Below are positions 35,235 through 56,505 of a stretch of DNA of 64,000 nucleotides, in pieces. The translations under genes were made by a program, and so were the position numbers. This DNA comes from Acanthosoma haemorrhoidale. Lineage: Eukaryota > Arthropoda > Insecta > Hemiptera > Acanthosomatidae. The stretch's first letter is position 1; every line of letters begins with the position of its first letter. The notes under the pieces are model-generated. The model was given only the letters and a program-made list of their open reading frames with translations, did no database searches and was not told the DNA's origin. Location of the stretch: the NCBI GenBank assembly GCA_930367205.1, contig OV884011.1, positions 107,375,139 to 107,439,138 of the forward strand, in the 5' to 3' direction.

Positions 35235-38200
35235 ATTAGCCATGGTTGATTAATGATCCCAACTTTTCTAGTTGCATCTGCCGGTTTGAATCTGTACGTT
35301 TCTTTGGACAGAGCTATTCTTAGCCATGTCAGAAGAAACGTACAGCTTTTTGCGGTCAATCCTAACTTCTTCATTAATAAATTTGATCGTTTTTCTGGGC
35401 ATGATGTCTCCAGCGCCAAACGATGACCCGAAAATAGACAATTCTCTTATACTATTACTCTCTTAATTCGAGAAAGAGAAGGCTTCGTTTGCTACTTTCC
35501 AATTTTGGACGAGTTATTTAATGAATCGGTTCAATTTTATGATAAATGGTAAATAATAGCACGTAGCAATCCTTGTGGAAAATTATGAAAGAAAATATGT
35601 TTCACAAATCGTGTTTATCTAGAAGAATGCTTGACTAAGTATGTATGGCCTATAAAAGCGTACATATTCGCGTTTTTCAAATTTCACGTTTATCGATTAA
35701 TCTTCGAGCATTTATAACAAAACGCCATTTCAAAAACCTTAATTGCAAACTGCAACAACATACTGCTGCTTCCTTCTCCACATTTAGATAAAAAAGTAAA
35801 CCTTAATTTTTCTATGTATTGAAGTACCTATTATAGTGTTACATGTATGTGTTATAAGCGATACATCGGCATTGGCATAAAATAGACGGCGTTATAAAAA
35901 CGAAAAAGCATATTTAGTGTCAATATAAACAGAAATAAGTTTTTCAATAGAACATTCTCTAAACAGTAGTGAAAAAAGTAAAAAGAAAACGAAAATATAA
36001 CATATACAGAAGTTAAACGTAAATAGTAGAAATATCCGAACGTATTCAAAATTACTTCAATTGAGCAATCAAAAAGTTACTTTAACTTTCAATGGACTCA
36101 AGAGGGCTACTGTTTCCGCTGATTGAGGGCTTCAAAAAAATTTTATCTGATGGGACCTAGGATACAGGAACGCAGAAATATTTTTTGGCTATGGAACCCA
36201 AGGGCAAATATTTATTTATATTCGTTGTTTCGCCAATATTCCAGTACGTTCACCTGTTCTTGTAATGCTAGTTCCTTGATGTAAGAACGAAAGGTTACCG
36301 TGGAAGTGAATCGGCGGGAAGGGGCCTTGGTGTTAGGCGAGAGACCTCGTGAAAAGTGCGCGCATAAACCATCGACTACTTGTCAAGCATATAAAAATAA
36401 TAGATATACAATCGATAGTACAAAGTAATCGATCAGTCTACTGTGACAATCGACAATTTGTCACCCGCTTACTAGTAACCTCTCAGCCCTCACATCCATA
36501 TGCAAGTTAACTTCACTAACTTGAGTAATTAGAATTGCACAAAACTCTCTCCACAATTTATTAGGTTTATATTTAATAAACTGCGATTTGGTCCCGTAAA
36601 TATAATCACGAGGTTCAAATTTCTACATTTTTCATTTTTGTTTGACTGAGAAACGGTTGACTTAACGAAGAAGTTGTAGACACGTATAAGAAGTTGTAAG
36701 AACAATTAGAGACCAATTGCATTTCCATAAAGTCAATGGTTGGCAAGATATGGACGCGTAAGCGTTTTAGCACCTGCCCTTACAAAGAATCGATTAATTA
36801 ATGATACAATGACCCCCTATAGGTTAAAAATTTAAAATCAATTGGTTGATTTTTACGACCACTATCGCAGAAAATACTGACGAAAAACGATCACCCCTTA
36901 CTTGAATGAAAGTAGAGCCTCACCCTCCGGGCTCGATAAAAACTTATCACGAACAGTCAAAAACTGGTGAAGAACATAAGTCCTCACAGGATCTGATTTA
37001 AGAAGGGAAAATATAAATTTTGCGAGTCCTTGGTGCTGTTCGTGAAAAAGATCAAAAAGTAAATTGACGAGGTTCTCGGAGGACTGTTGGAGTTGCAACG
37101 AGGTCAGGAGTGTACAGTGGTCGCCGGTGTGTAACGGATTTTCACTACAACCTACAATTTTACATATTAACCACTTCTATGCGCTCATGTTTTATCATTC
37201 TTGTGAAGAGTCCATTTTTAAGTGTAGTTTATTCCTTAGTTTAGTGGATCACTTTACCCTAGCCATCTGCATTTGCCGAAGCAGCTCCCTTAAATCTTAC
37301 TGGAATTAATTCACTCTGCACCGACATAGCCGGTTCAAAAAATAAATGTCAGGCACGAAAGCGGAGGCTCTTCACTTTGAAGTAGGTACGAGGAAATCGT
37401 ATTCGCAAAAATGATTCACTAGCTCAGAAATGTCCTAATTAAGTTCCACGCTGAAAATACGCTGCTGAGGTGTTGGTGAAAACAGAGTAAAATGAAAGAA
37501 GTATAGACAATACAATTGAATGTTTAAGAAATTGGGACCGTTTCGCAAACTTTTAAGATTTAAAGTTCTGATTAGTTCTCATGTTTAAGGACGCACTAAA
37601 TATTGTAACGTAAAAATAATTTCAAAGATAATCTAACAATTAATGTTTAAGGTGCCAACAATATAAATCTTACATTTAATGTACTTATAGCAGATATTAT
37701 TGTTGTTGTAACGCTCCAGAAAGAAAAAGATGTCTAAACGACCATTTCATCAAAATGGCGCTGTTACAAGAGAACGAAGTTAGATTTACGAACAGATCGA
37801 TTGTCACTTATCAAAACTCCTGGAAATCTTTTCAGTACCTATACCCCCACTTTTTTTTTAGGTTTATTGTCTTAGATTGTATATGTGCTACCGTAATTAC
37901 TGACACAAAATACAAAATTTACCCGGTGACAGGAAACTGCGTTACATTATCCTTATCATTCATTGTCCTGTGCACACTTAATATATCTAATTGTCTCTTT
38001 AACATATTTCACAGATAGCTCAAACCCTGATAACGGCCCTGGAGTATTTTCACCTCCCTTATCTTACCTTTTGTTTTTGTCAAGTGTGGCCCTAATGCTA
38101 TTGCTAGTTACGCTTTCAAACTTATTACAATCCTCCGTTAAGAATCCTGTTTAAGCATATTAATTCTGTAAGCTCTCAAATTTGAACCAAATCATCTGAG

Positions 38201-38535
38201 AGCTGCAATATCCTCTTCTTTTCGGTAGCCATGTTCGAATGTCTTGCATGTCACTAAATTGTGTATTAAATATGCCCAATCAAACCTGGGACTTCTTCTT
38301 CCCTTGTGAAAATTTATGTTGGTTATTTTCAATCTACAATGGAAACAAAAACATCTCCTTAATTAAAAATACGGCTAAGTTATAATCTAGTATAATATAG
38401 AAAAATACATTATGATGTTAGCGTCAACTTCCTTATCGTTCATTAAATTATTATCTGCAGTAAATCTTATGTAAAGTTTTTAAAAAATGTCTTTTTTAAA
38501 TTTGTATTGATATAGACAATGACACGGAAATGACA
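35235..38535. other. No identified gene; unidentified 66-codon frame at 36898-37098 (-)
   Basis: The minus frame at 37098-36898 contains LLFDLFHEQHQGLAKFIFSL and GEALLSFK. Its last 20 bases (ggctctactttcattca) recur near 25705, suggesting a dispersed repeat. I do not recognise a family. The rest is AT-rich and featureless. Confidence 0.35.
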
Positions 38536-38815
38536 TTAATAAAAATGAACACTCGAAGGAGACAGGAGTATAGGAACATAATAAAAATCATTTTCAAGCG
38601 CAGTAGGAGGAGGATCCCCAAACCTAACCTTCCTTTTAAGTATGTTCCTCAGATGTTCGATTGGGTTAAGGTCTGGACTTCTTGCTGGCCGCTCTAGGTT
38701 ACGCATACCTGTTGTGTTCAGGTATTTAGAAACACATGTTACCTTATTTGGTTGGGTACCATCAGGCATGTAAGGTCTACATGATCTTGTAAAATTATCT
38801 CCTCATACCATAAAG
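38536..38815 (-). pseudogene. Tc1-like transposase C-terminal fragment
   Basis: The minus frame contains NLERPARSPDLNPIEHLRNI followed by LKRKV. The W/N...P..SPDLNPIEH..W..LK motif is the signature of the third catalytic region of Tc1/mariner DDE transposases. Here the usual Trp after IEH is replaced (IEHLRN). Upstream, LQDHV resembles the QQDNA block carrying the second Asp. The fragment is about 90 residues, so the catalytic core is incomplete and the copy is dead. It lies next to the LTR fragment at 38839. Confidence 0.85.
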
Positions 38816-38838
38816 CATTCAAGGACCCACATCACCCT

Positions 38839-38927
38839 CATGACACAGCTGAAGCCCACTAGGGGCGCGGACGTATCACAGCATCTGACCTGCCTATATA
38901 AGGCCGAGATTCGGAGCCTTTTCCATA
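38839..38927 (+). mobile_element. LTR promoter fragment interrupted by a LINE
   Basis: It carries catgacacagctgaagccca, then ctgcctatataaggccgaga and ttcggagccttttccata, matching the LTR copy at 55.5-56.5 kb (read on its minus strand) across the TATA box. At 38927 the LTR is cut by the LINE and resumes at 42060. Confidence 0.85.
38917..38927 (+). repeat. 11-bp target-site duplication, left copy
   Basis: ccttttccata occurs here and again at 42060-42070 directly after the LINE poly(A). The uninterrupted LTR at 56.28 kb has this sequence once, so it represents the empty site. Confidence 0.9.
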
Positions 38928-39197
38928 GAGTGGCCAATCAGTCAAAGTTGCAATCTATCCTTCGTCGAGGAAGGTCGTGTTTTTGTATTGTTATAAACTT
39001 TAGTGCAAATTCATAAAGTTTATCAAACTTTTAACTATTACGGTGTATAAATAAACTCAGTGAAACGGTGTAGTGCATACAGACGCTGTGAGAAGACCGA
39101 ACCTGCACAGGAGTAGGAAGAATCTGCTACTACGTCACCGGTAACGTTCCTTTGTCCTGAGACTGTTTACGGCGAATATTTGTACCGCGGGCCAAAT

Positions 39198-40333
39198 ATG
39201 GGTAAGCCTAAAGACCTTAACAGAACACAGGTCATGGAGGTTTCCCAGGAGGATAGTGATTCTCCTGCTAGCCCTCCACCCGAACCCGCAACAGTAGATG
39301 GTTTCCAGCTACCGAAAAGAGTATGCCGCAAACGTACTCTCCCCCAAAGCTCAGGAGTTCGAATTTCGAAATTCCTTTACACTGCTTGATACTGCAGCCC
39401 AGCAATCAGAGGCTAGCACTTCTCCGACTTAAACCGCTCCCCCTAACCCTAAGCAAAAACCCCTACCTCCCCTGGTACTTGGCTGCATAAAGAGCTACGA
39501 CCTCACCAGCTGAAAACAATGTTTAGAACTACCGAGTAGTTCAAAGTCAAGCCACACCACAAAGGACCAGCAGCCAGCCATCGCTGCTATTAGGGAATTA
39601 AATGTCCCTTTTCATACCTACGCTCCCAAAGGATCTAAATTAAACAAAAAGTTTCTCCTACATGGGTTCGATCTCACCCATCCGATCGAGGAGATCAAAG
39701 GACACATCGCAACAGTCGGAGGGATAATCGATGTATATCGATTAAGCCGCTCCGACCACACTGGATTGAACCGATCCTCGTAATAGGTGACCACTACCTG
39801 ACGGTGGAAAAAATAAGACAGGTCCGACATATTAACAATGTGCTCTTTAGAGTGATTAACGACAGAAGGGGCATCCCCATGTGTCTCAACTGCCAGGAAT
39901 ATGGTCACACGCGGAGATATTGTTTTAAATCTCCCAAATGTGTGAGGTGTAGTCTACCTCACGAGAGGTGGACCAAGGATGACTCAATCCCCCTACGGTG
40001 TCCGAATTGTGGGGAAGGCCACGTAGCCTCCTATCAACAATGTCCGTACAGGATAAAACTTCTGCAGGCCACGGAGCTCCGACGCCAGGCACAAAATATC
40101 TCCTCCGGGCCGAAAATGGCCACATACATGCCTGCTCCCCTCCACCACGACAAACTGCCTCCTACTCACAAATGGCTTCCGGTCAAACCAGGGTGCCTGA
40201 AGAAATCCCCGCACTCTTGCCTCAACCCGCCTTTAACACCGACGCCATGTTAACGGCTATGAATCAGCTGACCTCCCAGCTTACCGGGCTGGGAGGGAGG
40301 GTTCTTGCACGGCTGAACAGGGCATCAAACTAA
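39198..40333 (+). pseudogene. LINE ORF1 (gag-like, CCHC zinc knuckles)
   Basis: The start codon at 39198 opens MGKPKDLNRTQVMEVSQEDS, a Pro/Ser-rich N-terminal part. The frame breaks near 39389. The C-terminal part (39804-40253) carries knuckles in the usual Jockey-gag order: CLNCQEYGHTRRYC, CVRCSLPHERW and CPNCGEGHVASYQQCP. Reading shifts again near 40000 into the frame that ends at 40333 with LTSQLTGLGGRVLARLNRAS. Such proteins bind the element RNA. Confidence 0.85.
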
Positions 40334-40369
40334 CCAGCCTTGTCATTTTAAATTACATTTGTGGCCTTC

Positions 40370-41955
40370 GGCCCAAACAAGCCGAGGTAGAGACACTTCT
40401 ATGATGACATGCACCAAACGTTCCTGTCCTAACCTACCCGTTTCAAGAAGAGTAATTTCTGCCGATTCCCGGGATATACTGCATACCGCCACGATACTGA
40501 AACCACCTCAGGGGGAGTAGCAGTGTTAGTGATACGTAGCGTTCCCTGTAAACGGCTCCCCTTACCTGTGACTCCAGGCCCCGCCCACTGTAACGCTACA
40601 ATTGCGTCTCACCAACAACATCACAGTGACAGGAATCTACAGAATACCGCGAGCCAATTGCGACTCCGACAAGCTCCTGCTCACTACGATCGCCCCGGAC
40701 AGAAGACACGCCATCGTTGGTGACTTGAATGCAAACCACAGCTGGTGGAGCAGCACAGTAGCTAACGCTCTAGGCCGCTACATCACGTAGACGCCATTCA
40801 TGGTCATCCACCCTAGCCTGCCGACTTTCAGACACTTCACCGACCCCGATAGGACCTCTAAACTCGACATACTATTGACACAGCAGCCACACCGATTCAC
40901 CGGGTGCTCCCCCTTGTATTTCAGTACATCTGATCACCAGCCGGTGCTCTACGAACTGGAAGGCGACATACCAGAGCCGCCTGCTTCGAGATACAGGTAC
41001 GATGAGCCCCGGTGGGGCATCTACAAACACCTGATCAATACCGAGCTACCCACAATTGTGCCTCTAAGACGCTCCTGGGATATCGACTACGATGTCTATC
41101 ATCTACAAGATGTCATCGACCGAGCCGCCGATACCTCGAAACCAAAATTTGCTCCGGTACCTCCTCTGAGGAAACCACGTGAACACATCGTACAACTAAT
41201 TACACAGCGCAACAATACCAAGAACAGGTGGTTTAGAACCAAAAACAGGGCTTAAAAACCAATGTTGAATGCCCTTACAACACAAATAAAGTCCTCGATG
41301 GCCCAGTGGAAAACTCGATATGGAAAGACGCCTCACGAACGTACACAACGATCACAAACGCATGTGGAGACTGGCAAAGACCTGCAGATCCAAAAAGAAT
41401 ACCGTAAGGCTGGCTGTAAATGGGCAGTTCATCCCTCCCGCCGAACCAATAGGAGCCCTTGACCCCCTCCCAAACCACCAGAACCGAACTGTACACCTTC
41501 CACCGGCAAGTAGCTGCATACATTCGGCGCACCAATGGTAATAAAGCCTCAAGGGACGATGGGGTACAGAACAAATTACTTAAGCAACTGCCATGGAAAG
41601 GTATATCCTATATTACTAACGTAATAAAATCCTCTTTCCGACTTCACTATTTCCCTCATACATGGAAGCACGCTGTGGCCGTCCCTCTCTTGAAACCAGC
41701 GAAAAGCGGTTATGAGCCATCTCACTACTGCCCTATCAGTTTACTGACTCAGCTGTCAAAGTTGTTTGAAAGAATTATCCACCGACATCTCTCAGAACAC
41801 TGCGAGGCACATGAGATCATCCCACCACAACAGACTTGTTTCAGTACAGGCTTAAGTTCGAATAATAACCTGGTCAGACTCCAGCAACACGTTGCATCGA
41901 ACATCCAAAGTAATGGAGCCACCGTAATGATCTCGCTGGACTGCGTTCTGAGTAG
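40370..41955 (+). pseudogene. LINE ORF2: endonuclease and truncated reverse transcriptase
   Basis: An apurinic-type endonuclease is recognisable from FCRFPGYTAYRHDTETTSGG (about 40455), HAIVGDLNANHSWWSS (about 40705, the GD.N..H..W motif) and STSDHQPVLYEL (about 40930, the catalytic SDH). The linker contains QRNNTKNRWFRTKNRA. The RT starts with NKASRDDGVQNKLLKQLP and GYEPSHYCPISLLTQLSKLF and reaches palm motif A (VMISLDCVL). The catalytic (Y/F)ADD block and everything C-terminal are deleted. A stop at about 41253 and several frameshifts make it non-functional. Confidence 0.88.
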
Positions 41956-42059
41956 GTACTCCGCCAGAGAAAGGCTCCTCTCAATCCAAATAAATTTCTC
42001 CTTCTATTTTTCCCTTATCCTTATTTTTCCAAATTTTGAGAGCTAAGTGGAAAAAAAAA

Positions 42060-42172
42060 CCTTTTCCATATATACGGAACCCTGATTTCTCTCTCTCTCT
42101 CTGCACTGGCGCCTGCTGCTTTACTCGAACCATGGCTTTCTTATTCAACTACCTCTGCATCTCTCTTTCCTA
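42060..42172 (+). mobile_element. LTR fragment resuming after the LINE
   Basis: After the right duplication (42060-42070) the LTR continues: catatatacggaaccc, a short (CT)n tract, gcactggcgcctgctgcttt, accatggctttcttattcaa and cctctgcatctctctttcc. It then stops at 42172. Together with 38839-38927 it forms one truncated LTR split by the LINE. Confidence 0.85.
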
Positions 42173-42441
42173 TAATATAATAAAGATTGAAATCAATCAA
42201 GAAAAACATTTAATCATTCGTTTGTTGGCAAATAGTGAGTAACAATGATATAAATAATCCCTAATGTCTCCCATGTAACTAATCTGATTAATTAATACTT
42301 AATTCTGTTGCTATAAATAAAATAAAACATGGATTAGGCTCCAAGACTAAAAAATCTCAAGATTTATAGGTGTTGCGATTTTTTTTGACAGGAAGTGTTT
42401 ATTTATAATATACTGATCAGATTTTTTTATTTATGTTTCAG

Positions 42442-49724
<7,283 letters not shown>

Positions 49725-50137
49725 ATTATTGTATGGTGAGTATTTTAATTATTGTTATTTATATTTATTCCCGGTAGTAGAATTTTTTTATAAATAAATT
49801 GATGATCACTATTAACATGATAGACAGTGTAACTGCAATAAAACTAAAAAACCTTCATGATTTACATAAAAACATTTGTAATGAAAATACCTTATATTTA
49901 TTTTCACTATTCCATGTTTTGTTAAGGTGGGAATTCAGTTCAATATCAAACGCACTAGCAATATGTGAGCAAACATGAAAACTAAGCTGTCAATTTGATT
50001 TTTTTTATGACCACTATGTAATTATTAAATTAGAGACATGAGGTTTTGATTATAGGGTGATATAATGTTTATTAAATTTATATTATATTTACACTTTCCG
50101 TAAAACCCTCTTTTAATTACATGGATTTTGTTTACAG

Positions 50138-50680
50138 GACATTCTGCGAGTGTACGCAACATAATGAAACCAACCAAAAAGAAATGTGCCTTCACCATGT
50201 AAAAAACAATTTAGAACGATTCGATGGGGGTCAGTGTTAATAAAAAGACAATGTGTGTGTATTATAAACTTGTAAAAGTTATTTATATTATGTAAAAATA
50301 TTAATTTTTGAAGAGATTTCAAATGATAAAAAGTCATTCAAGAATATCCAAGAGAGCCAGCTAGGACTGGCAAATCGAAGGCAGTAATATTTCATTTTTA
50401 TTCTACAATGGATTCTGTGCGAGGAACCAATTCAAGAACACTGTGATGCGAGCAATCAGTTGCCTTTAGATTTATGTAATGTTGTTAAGTGTTTTGTAAT
50501 AATTTATTTGTTGTTAATTTGTCAAAGAGTAAATTTATGACAGTCAGGAACCGTTTATCCAGTTGTAGTATAATTAGTTATCAAACAAAATTTTATATAT
50601 TTTTTAAAAATAATTGCCTTAAAAATGTAATTTGACTTGTAAATATATTTTTAAATGAAGTTTTAATATATACATGTGTA
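50138..50680 (+). other. PLXDC: PLXDC terminal 3' UTR exon (3' end approximate)
   Basis: Acceptor ttttgtttacag at 50137. No coding frame continues. Candidate AATAAA-type signals occur at about 50238 (gttaataaaaag) and later AT-rich sites, so the cleavage site is uncertain. Confidence 0.6.
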
Positions 50681-50794
50681 TTTTTGCTATTTTTCCTTAT
50701 TAGTTTTGTGAAATGATAAATTAATCAAATTTTCAGATCAAGCAATAATCTTACAAAAAGTATTTAAAAACTGGAAGTTCATTGTTAAACGTGG

Positions 50795-51725
<931 letters not shown>

Positions 51726-54579
51726 AAACTTTTTTTTTAAAACATGTTTGTGAAAATAACTGAAATGCTCATTACTACTGTGTAGCCTGATGCACATTCG
51801 TATAATTATAAATTGTATGTTCTATGAAAATATAGAATTTAACATCTTTACACTGCCCTTTAGTTTTCTGACCTTACACAAATATTTATTTATATACTTT
51901 TACCTAAGGATTGTGTAATTTTTAATAAATATTCGATTCTTCACTCTGGCCTGGCCCCAAGTCCAGGTTATCTCACCCATTGGCCCTCAGGTGACCTCAT
52001 GTTAAAAAGGAAATTGGGCTTAGTAATTCATAATTCTCACATGTTCATGATAAAATAATTATCTTATTTGTAGTGGTCATTTTAAGATAACGAGTTTCCC
52101 AGTATCCTAGTGCATTAGCACTCGTTAATCATTTTAACTATTACACTTTAAATAAAATGACAAAACTGGCCTGTTATAGGTGATTGAATTCTTTTTATCA
52201 AAAACTGTTCATGGGTGATAATTAACATCAGGGCCTGGGAGTTCCAGAACTTCCCATACCCTCTGCCTTAGAGGTAACATTGTTGCTTTTGACCTCTCAG
52301 CGAGGCCATTTTTTCTGTCATGCTAGCTCTTTTGCTCCTCTTCCAAGGCTTTGGTTGATCCATATTATAATTAACACGTTAATGAATTAAAATTAAGTGT
52401 TCTTAAAAATTGTAACTAAACCACCCATAAAATAAATATTGGGTATAATTATTTGAATTTAAGTAATTCACTCATTTTAAGTCCCTTGGCATTATTATAT
52501 ACCTTGACATATTCCACATAGTATCATGCTTTCATTCCATTAATATACCATTATGGGGCTTGAGGACTTCCACGTTCTGTTTTTTTAAACCAATTTATCG
52601 GTTTTAATCTTGATTTTGTTCTATAAAAATTTACAATTAACATTAGTTATTGTAAAGACAGATGCAAACAGTTTATATACATACAGATAAAGAGGTGAAT
52701 AACCTTAAAGCTACATTCTATTGAATTAAAGTGAAGAGATGAGAGAAAGTAGCCTATTATCATAATGCTATTCAGAGCATACAGGAGGAATGTAATTATA
52801 CATAAATAAAGATAACAATCTCAATCTTATAAAGAACCACCAATTTCTCTTTTCATCTTATCTTTGAATATTCTGAGCAAACGTAGTCACCTCATAGATT
52901 CCCCAGTTGCTAAAAAATATATGGTCAGAAATGCATCAACCAAAGGTTCTTATTACTTTCAAAACAACTCATTAAAGACATTTTCAAAATCAGACATGTT
53001 TATTTATATTATATACAGACTGACAGAAAGGGAAGGCAAAATGAAGATGGGAGTCACATTCTTTTAACTCACACCAGAAACAAGCCATTTTTAATGGATC
53101 TAGTAAACTATTATTCACACTTTATCTTCTGCTCCGTTGTACAACAATGAATTGACCGAATGGATAAGAAATAATGTAGATAGTCTTACAATCTATTCCA
53201 TTTCTTTCTAGGATGTTAAAGTGGTGCACATAAATCCTGAGCAGGCTGGCATAAGAACTAAGCTATAGGTGACTGGATGCACTGAAAAGAACCAAGGAGC
53301 AAAAATATATGGCGTAAAATGTAGACTGGGTGATTGCTAAGTGGAGTACTCCTCCCTCACTAGCATAAAAAAAATTACTTTAAAGAAAAATGAGTCACAT
53401 AGAAAGGTGATCATTTAATAAAATATATTTTGCTAATGAGATGAGAAAAAATTCCATTTGGATTTCTACTTTAACTTGTTAAGTATATCTGATATAATTC
53501 TCAAGTCCTATCAAATCTATCTACTTTCTGCAGGTTAAATGATGCTGTTTAGTAGTTGAAAGTAAATTATTCAAGCTCAAAAAATAAGCACCTGTGTTTA
53601 TTTACAGGGATAATAGCATCAATGCATTTCCTTTATAATGACTACCAAAACAACACCATAGAGCAGCTATTGAAATTCAAACAAAACCACTGCTGTAAAA
53701 ATCCACAATTGCTATTGCCATAACTACATATTGAAACTCAATCATATACCCTTGGTTGAAATGACCTAGAACACACTAAAAAATCAATTTGAGAACAAAT
53801 TAACACAACGCTAGAAATGAATAATCACCAATAATACCTATCTAAATTATAGGTAAATGTTTCAAATGAAACAAATTCTTACCAACAAAATTTATTACAC
53901 TTAGCTACTACTGAACGACCTTGAAAACGTAAACATTGGGAATTTACAGTGACATACTTAAGCGCACGAAGATGAGTCAAATAGTGAAAATAGTGATGCG
54001 ATCGAACAGAGTAGCATGATTCATACAAGTTTTGCTAAAAGGCTACATAATTGCCTTTGGCTTACTAACAGGTAACCGGACAGACAGAATTATTGATTGA
54101 AGTATCCTCCAGTTAGCAACAACCGCGCTTAACCTAATGCTTTCCACTAGTAACGGGCATTTCTGCTATTTTATGAAGCGTCAATGAGCGTTTGTTACAA
54201 AAAAGCTAATCTTAAAAACTTTTAAACTTAAAAATTATTAGTAGTGGTATAGTGTAAAATTTGAATAATTTAACAGCTGTCCGAACAAGATTTTAACCCT
54301 CATAAATTGAGAAATCAAGTTGAATATCGAACAAGGTTGTATGTGAGAAAGTCAGTGCAGGTACATATATTGTTTTCCTTCCTTGTTTTCCTAAACTGAC
54401 TATCAGTTTTCACTATATTTTCGCTTTAAGCAATTACTTTTAATAAATTGTCATTATTAGGTTAGACAGAATAAAAGTTTTAGCAGGAAATAATACATCG
54501 ATCAATTAACGATTTATTTAAAATTATTAGTCTGGGAGGTCATAGTTAGCTGTGAGCTTAGATATCTGTACATATTTGA
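51726..54579. other. No feature recognised
   Basis: AT-rich sequence between PLXDC and the next repeats, with no convincing ORF or structure. Confidence 0.5.
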
Positions 54580-54640
54580 GGAAGAGTATGGGATATCGGC
54601 AAAGGTTGATAAAACAGAGATGTTAGATAATCAATAAGAG
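54580..54640 (+). repeat. Fragment of the 61988-62297 foldback family
   Basis: gaggaagagtatgggatatcgg and aaaggttgataaaacagag match the left arm (gattgtgggaaatcggttta, tgttgatgtaag) with gaps. Only one arm is present. Confidence 0.4.
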
Positions 54641-54825
54641 AAAGTTATGAAAATAACATCTCCCTTTTTTCGACCTCAGTGAATATCCACAACGAATTCA
54701 GCTATTCAACAATTACCCTGGGAGACAAAAAAAAAGAAAATTGTAAAAATCAAGGGGTTTAGAAAAAAAAACATTTTAATACTTTCTGCATTCTAAAATA
54801 CACAATATTCAAACATATGACTTAT

Positions 54826-55368
54826 CTAGAAAGTAAGATATGACGATTTTCTGCTATATTTTGGCAATGGAGCATCCCTCTTGATGGTATAACAATAATC
54901 GCCCTGCATATTAGGATTATATTCTTGATACTTCTTTTCCATAACTGAAATCTCACGATGGAAGTGTTGCCTGTGTTCATTGCTCACTGTGCCAACATTT
55001 TCCTGGAAGAAATATAGGTGTGAGTGGAGGAAGTGTACTTTGATGGACATATTATAACCCATATTTGTATAAGATCGTTGACAATATCACAGTGATTTTC
55101 CGTCTTTCGATTTCCCAAACAACAACTCTCTGCAACATTTTTGAAATGCTTGTCAAGTTGCTTGCTCCAATGGATTCCTCAATAGTTGTTCAAAATTTTT
55201 ATTATGCATTAGTGATCGTATTTGTGGACCCACTCCCCAAGACTCATTCTCTACAATAGGATTACTATTAGTTTTTGCACCATTGGACCATTCAATGAAA
55301 CTAAGATGCAAAACATCATCTTCTCTGCAAAACACAGAATGGGGCAAAATTAGCGAACATGATTTCAA
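54826..55368 (-). pseudogene. Decayed copy of an arthropod repeated ORF (HFLHSHLDFF family)
   Basis: Minus-strand frames follow each other: SWGVGPQIRSLMHNKNFEQL (about 55280), then, after a frameshift, FKNVAESCCLGN (about 55140), then MGYNMSIKVHFLHSHLYFFQ and ENVGTVSNEHRQHFHREISV plus MEKKYQEYNPNMQGDYCYTI (55062-54860). From memory, a family of uncharacterised proteins multiplied in many arthropod genomes has the order GPQIR..., FLGN, MSLKIHFLHSHLDFFPENLG, SDEHGERFHQDI, ME.RYQG.W, M..DYCW. At least two frame breaks make this copy a pseudogene. The function of the family is unknown to me. Confidence 0.75.
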
Positions 55369-55375
55369 TGACTTT

Positions 55376-55484
55376 GCGTATTTTTATTTTTATTGGCCAG
55401 AGATGATTTTGTTATCTGAAAATTAACGATATTCCCCGGATTTTTATAGAATACTTTTTTCCCGGAATAATTTTTATTTCTATT
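55376..55484. repeat. Dispersed repeat shared with 27840-27975, cut by an LTR
   Basis: gccagagatgattttgttat and cccggaataatttttatttc correspond to gccagaaatgactttgttat and ctggaataagtagtatttct at 27.9 kb. The match ends exactly where the LTR starts. Confidence 0.5.
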
Positions 55485-56489
<1,005 letters not shown>

Positions 56490-56505
56490 CATGGGCTAAA
56501 AGAGA

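Larger units (their letters stand above)
38928..42059 (+). mobile_element. Jockey-like non-LTR retrotransposon, both ends present, internally deleted
   Basis: A 3.1-kb insertion begins gagtggccaatcagtc and ends in nine A residues, framed by an exact 11-bp duplication. A 5' UTR of about 270 bp is followed by a gag-like ORF1 with CCHC knuckles and by ORF2 with endonuclease and the first part of the reverse transcriptase. ORF2 is broken by several frameshifts and stops, and the sequence jumps from RT palm motif A (about 41945) to a short 3' UTR. The element is thus complete at both termini but lacks most of the RT. Its GC content is clearly higher than its surroundings. Confidence 0.9.

Noticed and set aside
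37755..38154. Hydrophobic + frames, considered as the signal-peptide exon of PLXDC
   Set aside because: No donor in phase 1 with a proper Met-signal peptide could be placed; the hydrophobic stretches are in AT-rich chance frames.
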